Below are positions 9,301-17,142 of a stretch of DNA of 64,000 bases, piece by piece (the first letter of the stretch is position 1; each line of letters starts with the position of its first letter). Source of the stretch: an uncultured Mollicutes bacterium (GTDB lineage Bacteria; Bacillota_I; Bacilli_A; RFN20; CAG-826). Below the pieces are notes generated by a model. The model made no database searches. It saw nothing but the letters and a program-made list of their open reading frames with translations, and was not told where the DNA came from. The stretch spans positions 115,860 to 179,859 of the forward strand of contig UQFN01000001.1 of the NCBI GenBank assembly GCA_900540365.1, read 5' to 3'. The translations under genes were made by a program, and so were the position numbers.

Positions 9301-9799
9301 AGAAAAAAGTCATTTACATAAATTGTCAGTCAAAGCTAAACAATTTAATTTAAATATCAATGGATATATTCCTAGTTCGTTTGTTAATGATGAAAATAAA
9401 TTACAAATTTATCAAGATGTTCTAAAAGTAAATACGCTTGATGAACTCGATGAAGAAAAAGATAACATTAGAGATGTCTATGGTAAAATTCCTGAAGAAG
9501 TAGAACTTTTATTAATAAAAAGAAAAGTGGAGATTTATTTAAATTATGATTGCTTTGAATCTCTTAAAGAATTTGAAACAAACATACAACTTGTTTTGAG
9601 TGAAAAATTTTCTATGATAGAAGGAATAGGTAGCTCTTTGTTTACAGCCTTAATTTCCTTATTAAAATATTTGAAAATATCTTACATAGATAAAAAAATA
9701 AATATTTCAATTTCAAAGAATAGCGATTATGTTTTTGTACTTTTAAATGTTTTTGAAATTGTTTATAAATTGTATAATATTAATGCAAATGAGAATTGA
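6335..9799 (+). CDS. mfd: Transcription-repair coupling factor
   Basis: An 1154-residue SF2 translocase that removes stalled RNA polymerase and recruits the UvrAB repair proteins. The UvrB-like N-terminal module covers roughly residues 1-330. The RNA-polymerase-interacting CarD-like domain begins near residue 484 (RGDFVVHENYGIGEYFG). The helicase core has Walker A GDVGFGKTE (about 633-641), the IIDEEQRFG box, LSATPIPRTL and GRVGRGDR; the C-terminal TRCF domain follows. Length is normal. It overlaps pth by 4 nt, and the next gene begins inside its 3' end. The sequence FLQGFH (7171-7190) matches the core of the dispersed repeat, probably by chance. Confidence 0.97.
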   Translation: MISNDLLEIVLKKYNLKNFNFYGDEIINSFFLGLKLLQNNKDKNVLILTKNNYISNKLYNAFSLILPKEKVILMPSDELIRVEYISQSKEMLAQQVNSLNEIIKSKNSIVIASIQSCFRFYPTKKVFLDSIIKLKVGEEIDLDFLKHKITEIGYYRVNKIDQSLQFASRGDILDIYSLNYDDPIRIEFFDNVIESIRFFHVNDQSSYTKTDSVEILPATLNLLSEDEIKNAKNTILQQCEKDLKHFLNQQDRDEFINNVNNEIENFEENRYSNQFYKYIGFLQGFHCNLTDFFNEDYLIISNKIENEANLSRLISESDSFLNELFELRKCISNLHYFSLDNCNLNKSLIIYENENLIKDERNITANITPPRYVFSKQSVGINIFDVYKKDGYKIICFIENLIFYKKTVELLNSLNYAFSSEDNLDLNFNIQIVNKEFPLSFELLNEKIVVLTEKELYGIKRHKSTYKSIFKEGVIINSYEELTRGDFVVHENYGIGEYFGITTIELNNIHQDYMEVHYANNEKLFVPLYQFNLIRKYVGREGKKPTLSRLGTNQWEKTKKKIKERVNVLADRLLLLYQERSKIKGFSFKIEDELQKEFENEFDHELTIDQKKAIEDIKKDMEKDTPMDRLLSGDVGFGKTEVAFRAAFKALNNGKQVALMCPTTLLARQHYELALNRFKNFNFGIGLISRLQSETQNKKTLENLKTGKINFIIGTHKLLSKKVLFKDLGLLIIDEEQRFGVEQKEKIKEMCNNIDVLTLSATPIPRTLQSTLIGIKTISSITTPPKERMPIQTYVIPYDNKVLKEIIQRELSRQGQIFFVHNEIATIYERADEIQSLLPSCKIGIIHAKMDKSDIEDVMVEFYNGEIDLLIATSIIENGIDVRNANLIIIDNADKFGLAQLYQIKGRVGRGDRMAFAYLLVDRDKALNEGAQKRLKAITEFTELGSGIKISQRDLLIRGAGDILGPEQAGFIDTVGIDMYIKILNETIEEKSHLHKLSVKAKQFNLNINGYIPSSFVNDENKLQIYQDVLKVNTLDELDEEKDNIRDVYGKIPEEVELLLIKRKVEIYLNYDCFESLKEFETNIQLVLSEKFSMIEGIGSSLFTALISLLKYLKISYIDKKINISISKNSDYVFVLLNVFEIVYKLYNINANEN

Positions 9800-10061
9800 T
9801 AAATATTTAAAGTTAACTAGATTAATTAAAAGAAGAACAGTCGCAAAAGAACTCCTTGATAGAGGGCTTTTTAAAATTAACGATAAAATAGCTAAACCTT
9901 CTTCGGAAGTTGAAATTGGCGATCATATTTTGCTTGTTCTTGGTAGAAGAATTTTAGAAATAGAAGTTTTAATGACTTGTGATTATTGCAAAAAAGAAGA
10001 ATCTAATAATCTATACAAAATTATAAGAGAAGAAATTATACCTAATGCTGAAATTAGATAA
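9789..10061 (+). CDS. rqcP: S4-domain ribosome-associated quality control protein RqcP (YabO-like)
   Basis: A 90-residue protein dominated by an S4 RNA-binding domain (MRIDKYLKLTRLIKRRTVAKELLDRG, GDHILLVLGRR). It has the length and position of Bacillus YabO/RqcP, which binds stalled 50S subunits during C-terminal tailing with RqcH. I chose the ATG at 9789 because MRIDKYL is the usual family start; an ATG two codons upstream (9783) is an alternative. The start lies inside the end of mfd, and the end overlaps tilS by 17 bases, so the three are translationally coupled. DivIC, which follows yabO in Bacillus, is absent here. Confidence 0.85.
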   Translation: MRIDKYLKLTRLIKRRTVAKELLDRGLFKINDKIAKPSSEVEIGDHILLVLGRRILEIEVLMTCDYCKKEESNNLYKIIREEIIPNAEIR

Positions 10062-11262
10062 GAAAAAGAAATATATTTTAGGATGTAGTTTTGGGCCAGA
10101 TTCGATGGCTTTGTTTTTTATGTTATTAAAAGAAAATTATGACTTTGTTGTGTGCAATATTGATTATAATTATCGACCAGAAAGTAAGCGGGAAACAGAT
10201 TCAATAGAAGCTGTTTGCAAACAAAAAAATATCCGTTTTTACACAAAAAATGTCTTATTCTCAACTAATTTTCACAATTTTGAGGCCCGGGCAAGAAAAA
10301 TTAGATATGATTTTTTCAAAGAAATCGGTAGAAAAATTGGGTATTATAATATCTTAATTGCACATCAAAGAGATGACCTAATTGAGACTTATTTGATGCA
10401 AAAAGAAAGAAAAAGTATAGTCACCTATTATGGTTTAAATAAAAGCTATCAAAGTGAAAAATTCACAATACATAGACCATTATTAAAATACACAAAGAAG
10501 CAATTAATAGAATATTGTAAAAAATACAAAATTGAATATTCTATTGACCCTACAAACTTTGATCAAAGTTTAAGAAGAAATTTTTATAGACACAGCGTTC
10601 TTCCTACTTTTTCTGAAGAAAAAACAAAAGAAACTTTACAAGAAATTAAAGAAGCAAATAAATTAATACTAAAAGAAGAAAGATATATAGAAAAACACCT
10701 TAAAAATGATAAAATTTTACTTAAATACTTATTAAATAAGAATGATGAATTTATAGTTAGAACATTAATTTATATTCTCGAAAAAAACAATTTATTTGTT
10801 GAAGTAAGTTTTGGGACAGCGAAGGAATTAAAAAAATCTATTGATAATAATAAACCATGGATATGGAAAATTAATAGTGATTATGAAATAAGAATTGACT
10901 ATGACTTTTTAGCTTTAATTAATAAAAAAATTAATTATTCATTACCAACTGAAAACGAAATTATCAAATTAAATAAATCATCTAATCTATTTGATTTATT
11001 AAAAAAACACGATATTTTAGAAATAAAGCCTGCAAAAGTTGGATATTTTTATAAAATTAATGGAAATAAGAAGACAATTAATAGAATATTCATAGATCAA
11101 AAAATGCCACATTTTATTAGAAATATTTGGCCTGCAATTTTTGACAAAAATAACAATATTGTCTATATGCCTAGATATAGGAAAAAATATAAAATAAATA
11201 ATAATAGTTTATTAATTTTTGATGTCGATGAACTTTATGAATTCGTAAAAAAAGAACATTAA
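10045..11262 (+). CDS. tilS: tRNA(Ile)-lysidine synthase
   Basis: A 405-residue protein that converts C34 of the AUA-reading tRNA(Ile) to lysidine with ATP. The N-terminal PP-loop domain begins at once: ILGCSFGPDSMAL (residues 11-23), then the VCNIDYNYRPES and IAHQRDDLIETYLM motifs and HRPLLKYTKKQL; the C-terminal domain is divergent. The family P-loop is normally SGGxDS, and here the first glycine is phenylalanine (S15-F16-G17-P18-D19-S20), while the catalytic Asp and Ser remain. Gene order (rqcP, tilS, ftsH) supports the identity. The start overlaps rqcP by 17 nt. Confidence 0.93.
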   Translation: MLKLDKKKKYILGCSFGPDSMALFFMLLKENYDFVVCNIDYNYRPESKRETDSIEAVCKQKNIRFYTKNVLFSTNFHNFEARARKIRYDFFKEIGRKIGYYNILIAHQRDDLIETYLMQKERKSIVTYYGLNKSYQSEKFTIHRPLLKYTKKQLIEYCKKYKIEYSIDPTNFDQSLRRNFYRHSVLPTFSEEKTKETLQEIKEANKLILKEERYIEKHLKNDKILLKYLLNKNDEFIVRTLIYILEKNNLFVEVSFGTAKELKKSIDNNKPWIWKINSDYEIRIDYDFLALINKKINYSLPTENEIIKLNKSSNLFDLLKKHDILEIKPAKVGYFYKINGNKKTINRIFIDQKMPHFIRNIWPAIFDKNNNIVYMPRYRKKYKINNNSLLIFDVDELYEFVKKEH

Positions 11263-11343
11263 AAATGCTTATTACTATACTATTTTTGAAATTTGCTTTA
11301 TTATATAAAGCATAATAAAAAGCAATGTAAGAAGGAGATATTA

Positions 11344-13386
11344 ATGGAAAACAAAAAAAGATCAATATGGTTTAGTTTATTAATCTACTTATGCATCGGT
11401 GTTGTAGCAGCTCTTTTAATATATACAATCGTTGATAGAGCAACTGAAAAGTATACTGCTGTTAGTTCCGAAACAGGTATTAAATACATTCGAGATAAGG
11501 AAGATAATAAAACAATTACAGGAGCTTATGTAGAAATTAATGGTAGTGAAGCTACTGTAATGTTAGATTTAAAAGATACCGAAAACAAAAATTATTATTA
11601 TACTTTTACAATGTATGCTGGTCCATGGGCAGATCCTGCTAGCAATAGTTACTTTGTGGCTATTGGAAGTGTTGGCGATACTATTCAAGATGGCCAATCT
11701 TATAATTTATATCAATTAATTAATGCTGATGGTGCTACTGCTCCAGTTCCTACTGTTTATCACGAAAGTGCTTTCTGGAGTTGGTTACCTACTATCATTT
11801 CAACTTTAGTAATCATTGTTATTTGTATCTTCTTCTTTAGATTATTAATGTCAACAGCTGGTGGAAACCAAAAAGCATTAGACTTCAACAAATCAAGAGC
11901 AAAACGTGTTGATGATTCCAAAGTAAAATTCAAAGATGTTGCTGGCTGTGATGAAGAAAAAGCTGAAATGATTGAAATTGTTGACTATTTAAAAGATCCA
12001 AAGAAATTTACAAAATATGGCGCTAAGTTGCCAAAAGGTATTTTATTAGTAGGGCCACCAGGAACTGGTAAAACTTTACTTGCTAAAGCAGTTGCTGGTG
12101 AAGCTGGTGTTCCTTTCTATAGTATTTCAGGTAGTGATTTCGTAGAAATGTTTGTTGGTGTTGGTGCTGGTAGAGTTAGAGATTTGTTTAAAACTGCAAA
12201 GCAAAATGCTCCTTGTTTAATCTTTATTGATGAAATTGATGCTGTCGGTCGTCAAAGAGGTGCTGGACTTGGTGGTGGTAACGACGAAAGAGAACAAACT
12301 TTGAACCAATTACTTGTTGAACTCGATGGTTTCGAAGAAAATAGTGGAATTATCGTAATCGCTGCAACTAATAGAGATGACGTTTTAGACCCAGCCTTAT
12401 TAAGAGCAGGTCGTTTTGATAGACAAATTACTGTAAATTTACCAGATAAAGAAGGTAGAGCTGCTATCTTTAAAGTTCATGCTCGTAATAAACAATTAGA
12501 TCCTAATATCGATTTCAATCAATTAGCAAAAAGAACTGTTGGATTTAGTGGAGCTGATATTGCAAACATTTTAAACGAAGCGGCAATTTTAGCTGTTCGT
12601 GCTAATCGTGGACAAATTACAATGGCTGATATTGATGAAGCTATTGATAGAAGAATCGCTGGACCTGCAAAATCTTCTAAGGGAATGAATGAAAAAGAAA
12701 GAAAACAAGTCGCTTATCACGAAGCAGGACACGCAATTATTGGTCTTACTTTAAAAGATAGTGATAAAGTTAGAAAAATTACAATTATTCCTAGAGGAAG
12801 AACTGGCGGACATGTCTTAATGGGTCCAGAAGATGATAGGTTCTTACTTACAAAGAGTGAATTAAATGCAAGAATTGTTGGTTATTTAGGCGGTCGTAGT
12901 AGTGAAGAAATATTCTTTAAAGATGTTTCAACCGGTGCTAGTAACGATATTGAAGTAGCAACTAGTATTGCTAGATCAATGGTAGTTGAATATGGTATGT
13001 CTTCTCTTGGGCCAATTCAATACGAAAAGAATACCGGAAGTGTTTTCTTAGGTAGAGATTATACAAACGCTCAAAAGAATTTCTCGGTATCTGTTGCAGA
13101 TGAAATTGATAAAGAAATCCGTAAAATTATTGAAACAGCTCATGATGAAGCCTTACGCATTATTAAAGAAAGAAAAGATGATGTAATTTTAATCGCTGAA
13201 ACTTTGCTTGAATACGAAACTATTAATGAAGAGCAAATTTCTTATTTATTAGAAAATCGTAAAATGCCTGATGGCGCAAAACAAATTGATTCAGCTTTGA
13301 CTACTAAAAATAGTCATGAAGAACCAGTTGACAATAGCAACGATCCGGTTGAATCAACATTAAATTCTGAACACATCGAAGAATAA
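11344..13386 (+). CDS. ftsH: ATP-dependent zinc metalloprotease FtsH
   Basis: A 680-residue membrane-anchored AAA protease for membrane-protein quality control. Two transmembrane helices (about residues 8-28 and 140-165) flank a small extracytoplasmic domain. The AAA module has Walker A GPPGTGKT (237-244), Walker B LIFIDEID, pore residues FVGVGAGRVRD and the second region of homology (ATNRDDVLDPALLRAGRFDR). The zinc motif is HEAGH (459-463). The ATG at 11344 is chosen because AAGGAGAT (11332-11339) lies upstream; a longer frame begins at 11293 but lacks such a site. It follows tilS as in Bacillus. The stop overlaps the dus start by one base (TAATG). Confidence 0.97.
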   Translation: MENKKRSIWFSLLIYLCIGVVAALLIYTIVDRATEKYTAVSSETGIKYIRDKEDNKTITGAYVEINGSEATVMLDLKDTENKNYYYTFTMYAGPWADPASNSYFVAIGSVGDTIQDGQSYNLYQLINADGATAPVPTVYHESAFWSWLPTIISTLVIIVICIFFFRLLMSTAGGNQKALDFNKSRAKRVDDSKVKFKDVAGCDEEKAEMIEIVDYLKDPKKFTKYGAKLPKGILLVGPPGTGKTLLAKAVAGEAGVPFYSISGSDFVEMFVGVGAGRVRDLFKTAKQNAPCLIFIDEIDAVGRQRGAGLGGGNDEREQTLNQLLVELDGFEENSGIIVIAATNRDDVLDPALLRAGRFDRQITVNLPDKEGRAAIFKVHARNKQLDPNIDFNQLAKRTVGFSGADIANILNEAAILAVRANRGQITMADIDEAIDRRIAGPAKSSKGMNEKERKQVAYHEAGHAIIGLTLKDSDKVRKITIIPRGRTGGHVLMGPEDDRFLLTKSELNARIVGYLGGRSSEEIFFKDVSTGASNDIEVATSIARSMVVEYGMSSLGPIQYEKNTGSVFLGRDYTNAQKNFSVSVADEIDKEIRKIIETAHDEALRIIKERKDDVILIAETLLEYETINEEQISYLLENRKMPDGAKQIDSALTTKNSHEEPVDNSNDPVESTLNSEHIEE

Positions 13387-14339
13387 TGAGTTTCTTCATT
13401 GGCGATATTGAAATTAAAAGTAAAGTTATTCTCGCTCCAATGGCGGGAATAACTTCTTTTTCTTATAGAAAGTTTTTATCAAAATTTTTAAAAACACTAA
13501 CTTATACAGAAATGATTTCCGATAGTGGTTTAATTTATGATAATAAAGAAACAAATTCTTTAATTTACACTGATGGGAGCGAATTTCCCCTTGCTTTACA
13601 ACTTTTTGGTTCAAATATAGACAAAATGTTAAAAGCAATTGATATTTTAGAAGAAAAGAAAGTTCAATACGATATTTTGGATATTAATTTAGCATGTCCT
13701 GTTAATAAAGTTACGAAAACTGGTGCTGGTAGTGCTTTATTAAAAAATCTAGATTATTTATATGAATTCATGTCTAAAATATGTAAACAATCAAAAAAAC
13801 CAGTTACTGCAAAAGTTCGCTTAGGATATGAAAAAATTGACATTGAAAATATAGTTCAAGTTCTCGAAAAAGCTGGAGTTAAATTTATAGCGATTCATGC
13901 TAGAACTCAAAAAGAACTTTATTCAGGAGCCCCTCATTTTAACGAATTAAAAAACATCAGAGATTTAATTAGTATCCCATTTGGAGTATCAGGTAATATT
14001 TTTTCTACTAAAGATGCTTTGGAGGCTTTAAAAGCGACCCGTGCAGATTGTGTTTTACTTGCTCGAGGTTCGATAGGGAATCCTAAACTTATATATAATA
14101 TAGATCAAGCTTTTAAAGGAAATAAAATAAGTGAAGAATTAACTTATGAAGAGCAAAAAGCATTCTTATTAGATTTTGCTAAAATGCTTATTTTAGAAAA
14201 AGGAGAAAAAAGAGCAATCTCTTTATTAAAAGGAATTGCTCCAAAATTTTTTGTTAATTTGCCAAATTCTAAACAAATAAGAATTAAATTATCACAAGAA
14301 ATGAATAGTTATGATGATTTAATTAAAATTATATCTTAA
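13386..14339 (+). CDS. dus: tRNA-dihydrouridine synthase, DusB-like
   Basis: A 317-residue flavoprotein that reduces specific uridines of tRNA. The FMN-binding TIM barrel shows APMAGITSFSYRKFL, LQLFGSN, the catalytic-cysteine region LDINLACPVNKV, KVRLGYE, IHARTQKELYSG and FGVSGNIFS. Bacillus has dusB (yacF) in the same place between ftsH and lysS. Translation is coupled to ftsH by the TAATG overlap. The last 11 bases overlap the 3' end of the convergent nadE, so no terminator separates them. Confidence 0.95.
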   Translation: MSFFIGDIEIKSKVILAPMAGITSFSYRKFLSKFLKTLTYTEMISDSGLIYDNKETNSLIYTDGSEFPLALQLFGSNIDKMLKAIDILEEKKVQYDILDINLACPVNKVTKTGAGSALLKNLDYLYEFMSKICKQSKKPVTAKVRLGYEKIDIENIVQVLEKAGVKFIAIHARTQKELYSGAPHFNELKNIRDLISIPFGVSGNIFSTKDALEALKATRADCVLLARGSIGNPKLIYNIDQAFKGNKISEELTYEEQKAFLLDFAKMLILEKGEKRAISLLKGIAPKFFVNLPNSKQIRIKLSQEMNSYDDLIKIIS

Positions 14340-16458
14340 ATTCATCAATTTCTTTGATATATTCTTGATAATTGACGTCACTTGCCATTCGCCAGTCTCC
14401 TCGAGGAGAAACTGAAACGGGAGTGATTTTTATTCCATCAGGTAAACAGTTTCTTTTAAATTGATTTGTAAAGAAACGTTTAATGAAAGTCTTAAAAGTA
14501 TTTTTAATATATTCGTTAGAATATTTATCTTTAAAAGTAGAAGTTGCTAACAAATATATTTTCTTTAAAGAAAAGTTATAATTTAAAAAATAATAAATAA
14601 AGAAATCATGTAATTCATAAACACCAATTGATTCTTCAGTTTTTTGGATAATATCATCATTTAATTCTGCTTTTGGAAGTAATTCAGGTGAAATTGGGGT
14701 ATTTAAAATAGAATAAAGAACTTCCTTATATTCTTCGTGTAAATCAGCATAATCTTTAACTACAGCTTGAATTAATGTTTTTGGTAAAGAAGCATTAAGT
14801 CCATAATTTGAAAGGTGATCCCCTCCAAAAGTTGTAAAACCAAGGCATAATTCACTTAAATCACCAGTTCCTATCATTATGGCGTTAATATCATTACAAT
14901 AATCCAAAACGATTTGTGTTCTTTCACGAGCTTGTGCATTTTCAAAAGCAACATTAGCGTTAGTGATATCGTGATCAATATCTTTAAAATGTTGAATTAA
15001 AGAATCTTTAATATTTATTTCTTTAAAAGTAGTATTTAACTCTTTTGCAAATTTACAAGCGTTTTGGTAAGTTAAAGAACTTGTACCAAAGGAAGGTAGT
15101 GTTAAAACATGGATGTTTTCTATTGGTAAATTCATTAATTTAAAAGCTTCATATGTAGAAATTAAAGCCAACGTTGAATCTAATCCACCTGAAAAAGCTA
15201 AAACGACTTTATTGCAATTTATTGCCTTTAATCTTTGAATTAGACTTTTTGCTTGCATTAGAATAATTTGCTTACTATTTTTAACTCTAGTTTCTTTGGA
15301 AGATGATATAAAAGGATATTTAGAATATTTTCTATCTAAAGGCTTATTTTTTAACTCCATTTTAAAATATATATAGTCACAATCAGATCTTTTATCTTTA
15401 AAAGAAGTGTTTTTGATTCTTTCATTTTCAATTAATTCTAAATCAATATCAGAAATAGTCATTTCATTTTCAAAAAGTTTACTTTCTTTTAAAATCGTAC
15501 CATTTTCACATATTAAATTATGGCCACTAAAAATTAAATCAGTAGTAGATTCACCATCCCCTGAAGAACAATAAATATAAGCACACATTAATTTAGCACT
15601 TGTTGCTTTTAATAAAGTTCTTCGATATTCATCTTTGTTAATTGTTTCATTTGAAGCACTTAAATTTAAAATCACATTAGCGCCATTTTTAGCCAAATTA
15701 GTAGCAGGAGAATCAGGAGCCCATAAATCTTCACATATTTCCATGCCTAAACGTAATTTTAAATAATTCAGATTTTGGAAAATTAATTTTTTTCCAAACG
15801 GAACTTGAATATCGGAAATCTCGATTAAATCGTTATTTTCAGGAGCTGATTCAAAATATCTTTTTTCATAAAATTCATTGTAATTAGGAATATAAGATTT
15901 TGGAATTGCACCTAAAATTTGATTGTTAAAAATAACTACACCACAGTTATAAATTTTAGAACGATATCTTAATGGTGCACCAACAACAAATAATATATTT
16001 TTGTCTTTACTAAAATCTTTTAATTCGACTAAAGCTGCTTCACATTTATTTAATAAGTCGTTAGTAGATAATAAATCATTTGCGGTATATCCACATAGTG
16101 TTAACTCCTGGAATACTAAAACATCAACTTGTTTATTTAATGCTTCTAAAATGTTTTTCTTAATTTCTTCAAGATTATTTGAAATATTTCCTACACTTAT
16201 TTTAATGGTAGCTGCAGCAATTTTAACAAACCCAAAAATATCAGATTGTTTACACATCTCATATTCACTTTTTATTTTTTTAGCTGGGTTTTGCAGACTT
16301 TTTTGTGAAATAATAAGGTTTTGATAACATAAATCAGACATTAATACCATATCTTCGTAACCATTTTTTGTTACGAAGATAGGTTCATTTAATGTCTTAC
16401 ATAAATTTGAGATTTTGTTTGTATCTCTTAAATCTTTAATAGGAATAATTTTGCTCAT
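14329..16458 (-). CDS. nadE: Glutamine-dependent NAD+ synthetase with Phd/YefM-like N-terminal extension
   Basis: A 709-residue protein. From residue ~73 on it is a two-domain NAD synthetase. A nitrilase-type glutaminase comes first (VFQELTLCGYTANDLL with the catalytic Glu, then GMEICEDLWAP with the catalytic Cys), followed by an ammonia-dependent synthetase with PP-loop LAFSGGLDST and GTGDLSELCLGFTTFGGD. It makes NAD from deamido-NAD. Residues 1-50 (IIPIKDLRDTNKISNLC...EPIFVTKNGYEDMVLMS) look like a Phd/YefM antitoxin DNA-binding domain, which is not part of normal NadE. The linker (residues 52-62, KSLQNPAKK) is encoded by copy I of the dispersed repeat. A TATAAT (16465-16470, minus strand) ends six bases before the ATG, so the mRNA is probably leaderless. 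Confidence 0.93.
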   Translation of the reverse strand: MSKIIPIKDLRDTNKISNLCKTLNEPIFVTKNGYEDMVLMSDLCYQNLIISQKSLQNPAKKIKSEYEMCKQSDIFGFVKIAAATIKISVGNISNNLEEIKKNILEALNKQVDVLVFQELTLCGYTANDLLSTNDLLNKCEAALVELKDFSKDKNILFVVGAPLRYRSKIYNCGVVIFNNQILGAIPKSYIPNYNEFYEKRYFESAPENNDLIEISDIQVPFGKKLIFQNLNYLKLRLGMEICEDLWAPDSPATNLAKNGANVILNLSASNETINKDEYRRTLLKATSAKLMCAYIYCSSGDGESTTDLIFSGHNLICENGTILKESKLFENEMTISDIDLELIENERIKNTSFKDKRSDCDYIYFKMELKNKPLDRKYSKYPFISSSKETRVKNSKQIILMQAKSLIQRLKAINCNKVVLAFSGGLDSTLALISTYEAFKLMNLPIENIHVLTLPSFGTSSLTYQNACKFAKELNTTFKEINIKDSLIQHFKDIDHDITNANVAFENAQARERTQIVLDYCNDINAIMIGTGDLSELCLGFTTFGGDHLSNYGLNASLPKTLIQAVVKDYADLHEEYKEVLYSILNTPISPELLPKAELNDDIIQKTEESIGVYELHDFFIYYFLNYNFSLKKIYLLATSTFKDKYSNEYIKNTFKTFIKRFFTNQFKRNCLPDGIKITPVSVSPRGDWRMASDVNYQEYIKEIDEFKI
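16274..16305 (+). repeat. Dispersed ~30-bp repeat, copy I (inside nadE)
   Basis: The plus strand reads GGGTTTTGCAGACTTTTTTG in the family orientation, antisense to nadE. It keeps the frame open and encodes the linker SLQNPAKK between the antitoxin-like domain and the NAD synthetase. Confidence 0.55.
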
Positions 16459-16485
16459 GACAAAATTATAGCATATTTATGTTTT

Positions 16486-17031
16486 TTATCTAGTTAAAGC
16501 ACTTCCTAAAACGAAACCACTTGAAAGTAATCCACTAACGAAGAATAAGATAGCACCAACTCCTAAATCAAATTCTCCATAATTATCTGTGAAAGAAGAA
16601 GTAAGACCTTGATAAGCAAGATCACTACCACAAGTAAGAACAGCCATCATTAAGCAAGCACCTACTAAAATTACAAGGAAAGTAAAAACACAAATGACTT
16701 TGGCTTGTCTTTTTAAGAATAAAGCAAGTAAAGTAGCTACTAAGCCAATAGCAACTAATATAAAACCAATGAGTCCTAAATAACTCAAACCGCCTTCAAA
16801 AACCATTGAAGTTGAACCAGCTGAGCTGACTGTAACTATCCGTTCTGGATTGCCAAAAACTAATCCATAAAGAATTACTTTAGTTTCAGTAGTGATCGTT
16901 TGTCCTAAAACTGTGACTGTTGAAGTGTTAATGCATCCTGGTAAGAAAATGCATAAGATTGCTAAAACAGCAAAAAGCATACCGAAACATAAAAGTAAAT
17001 TTGAAATAAATCTTGTTTTACTTTTTTTCAT
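16486..17031 (-). CDS. Four-helix membrane protein of unknown function
   Basis: A 181-residue protein with four predicted membrane helices: near residues 10-30, 75-105, 112-130 and 155-178. The loop after helix 1 is rich in Thr and Val and probably faces outward. I do not recognise a family. AAGGAGAC lies upstream of the ATG, so it is well expressed at the translation level. It sits alone between nadE (same strand) and the divergent lysS. Confidence 0.7.
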   Translation of the reverse strand: MKKSKTRFISNLLLCFGMLFAVLAILCIFLPGCINTSTVTVLGQTITTETKVILYGLVFGNPERIVTVSSAGSTSMVFEGGLSYLGLIGFILVAIGLVATLLALFLKRQAKVICVFTFLVILVGACLMMAVLTCGSDLAYQGLTSSFTDNYGEFDLGVGAILFFVSGLLSSGFVLGSALTR

Positions 17032-17142
17032 TTTAAATGTCTCCTTATTAATACTTATATCATAATATATTTAAATAAATATTTTTATTCTTTTATGAAA
17101 TAATTAATTAATTTATAATAAATAGCGCATAAGAGGTTGTTT

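Noticed and set aside
17137..17142. TTG start for lysS two codons upstream
   Set aside because: The ATG at 17143 has AAGAGG at a correct distance; the TTG would overlap that site.
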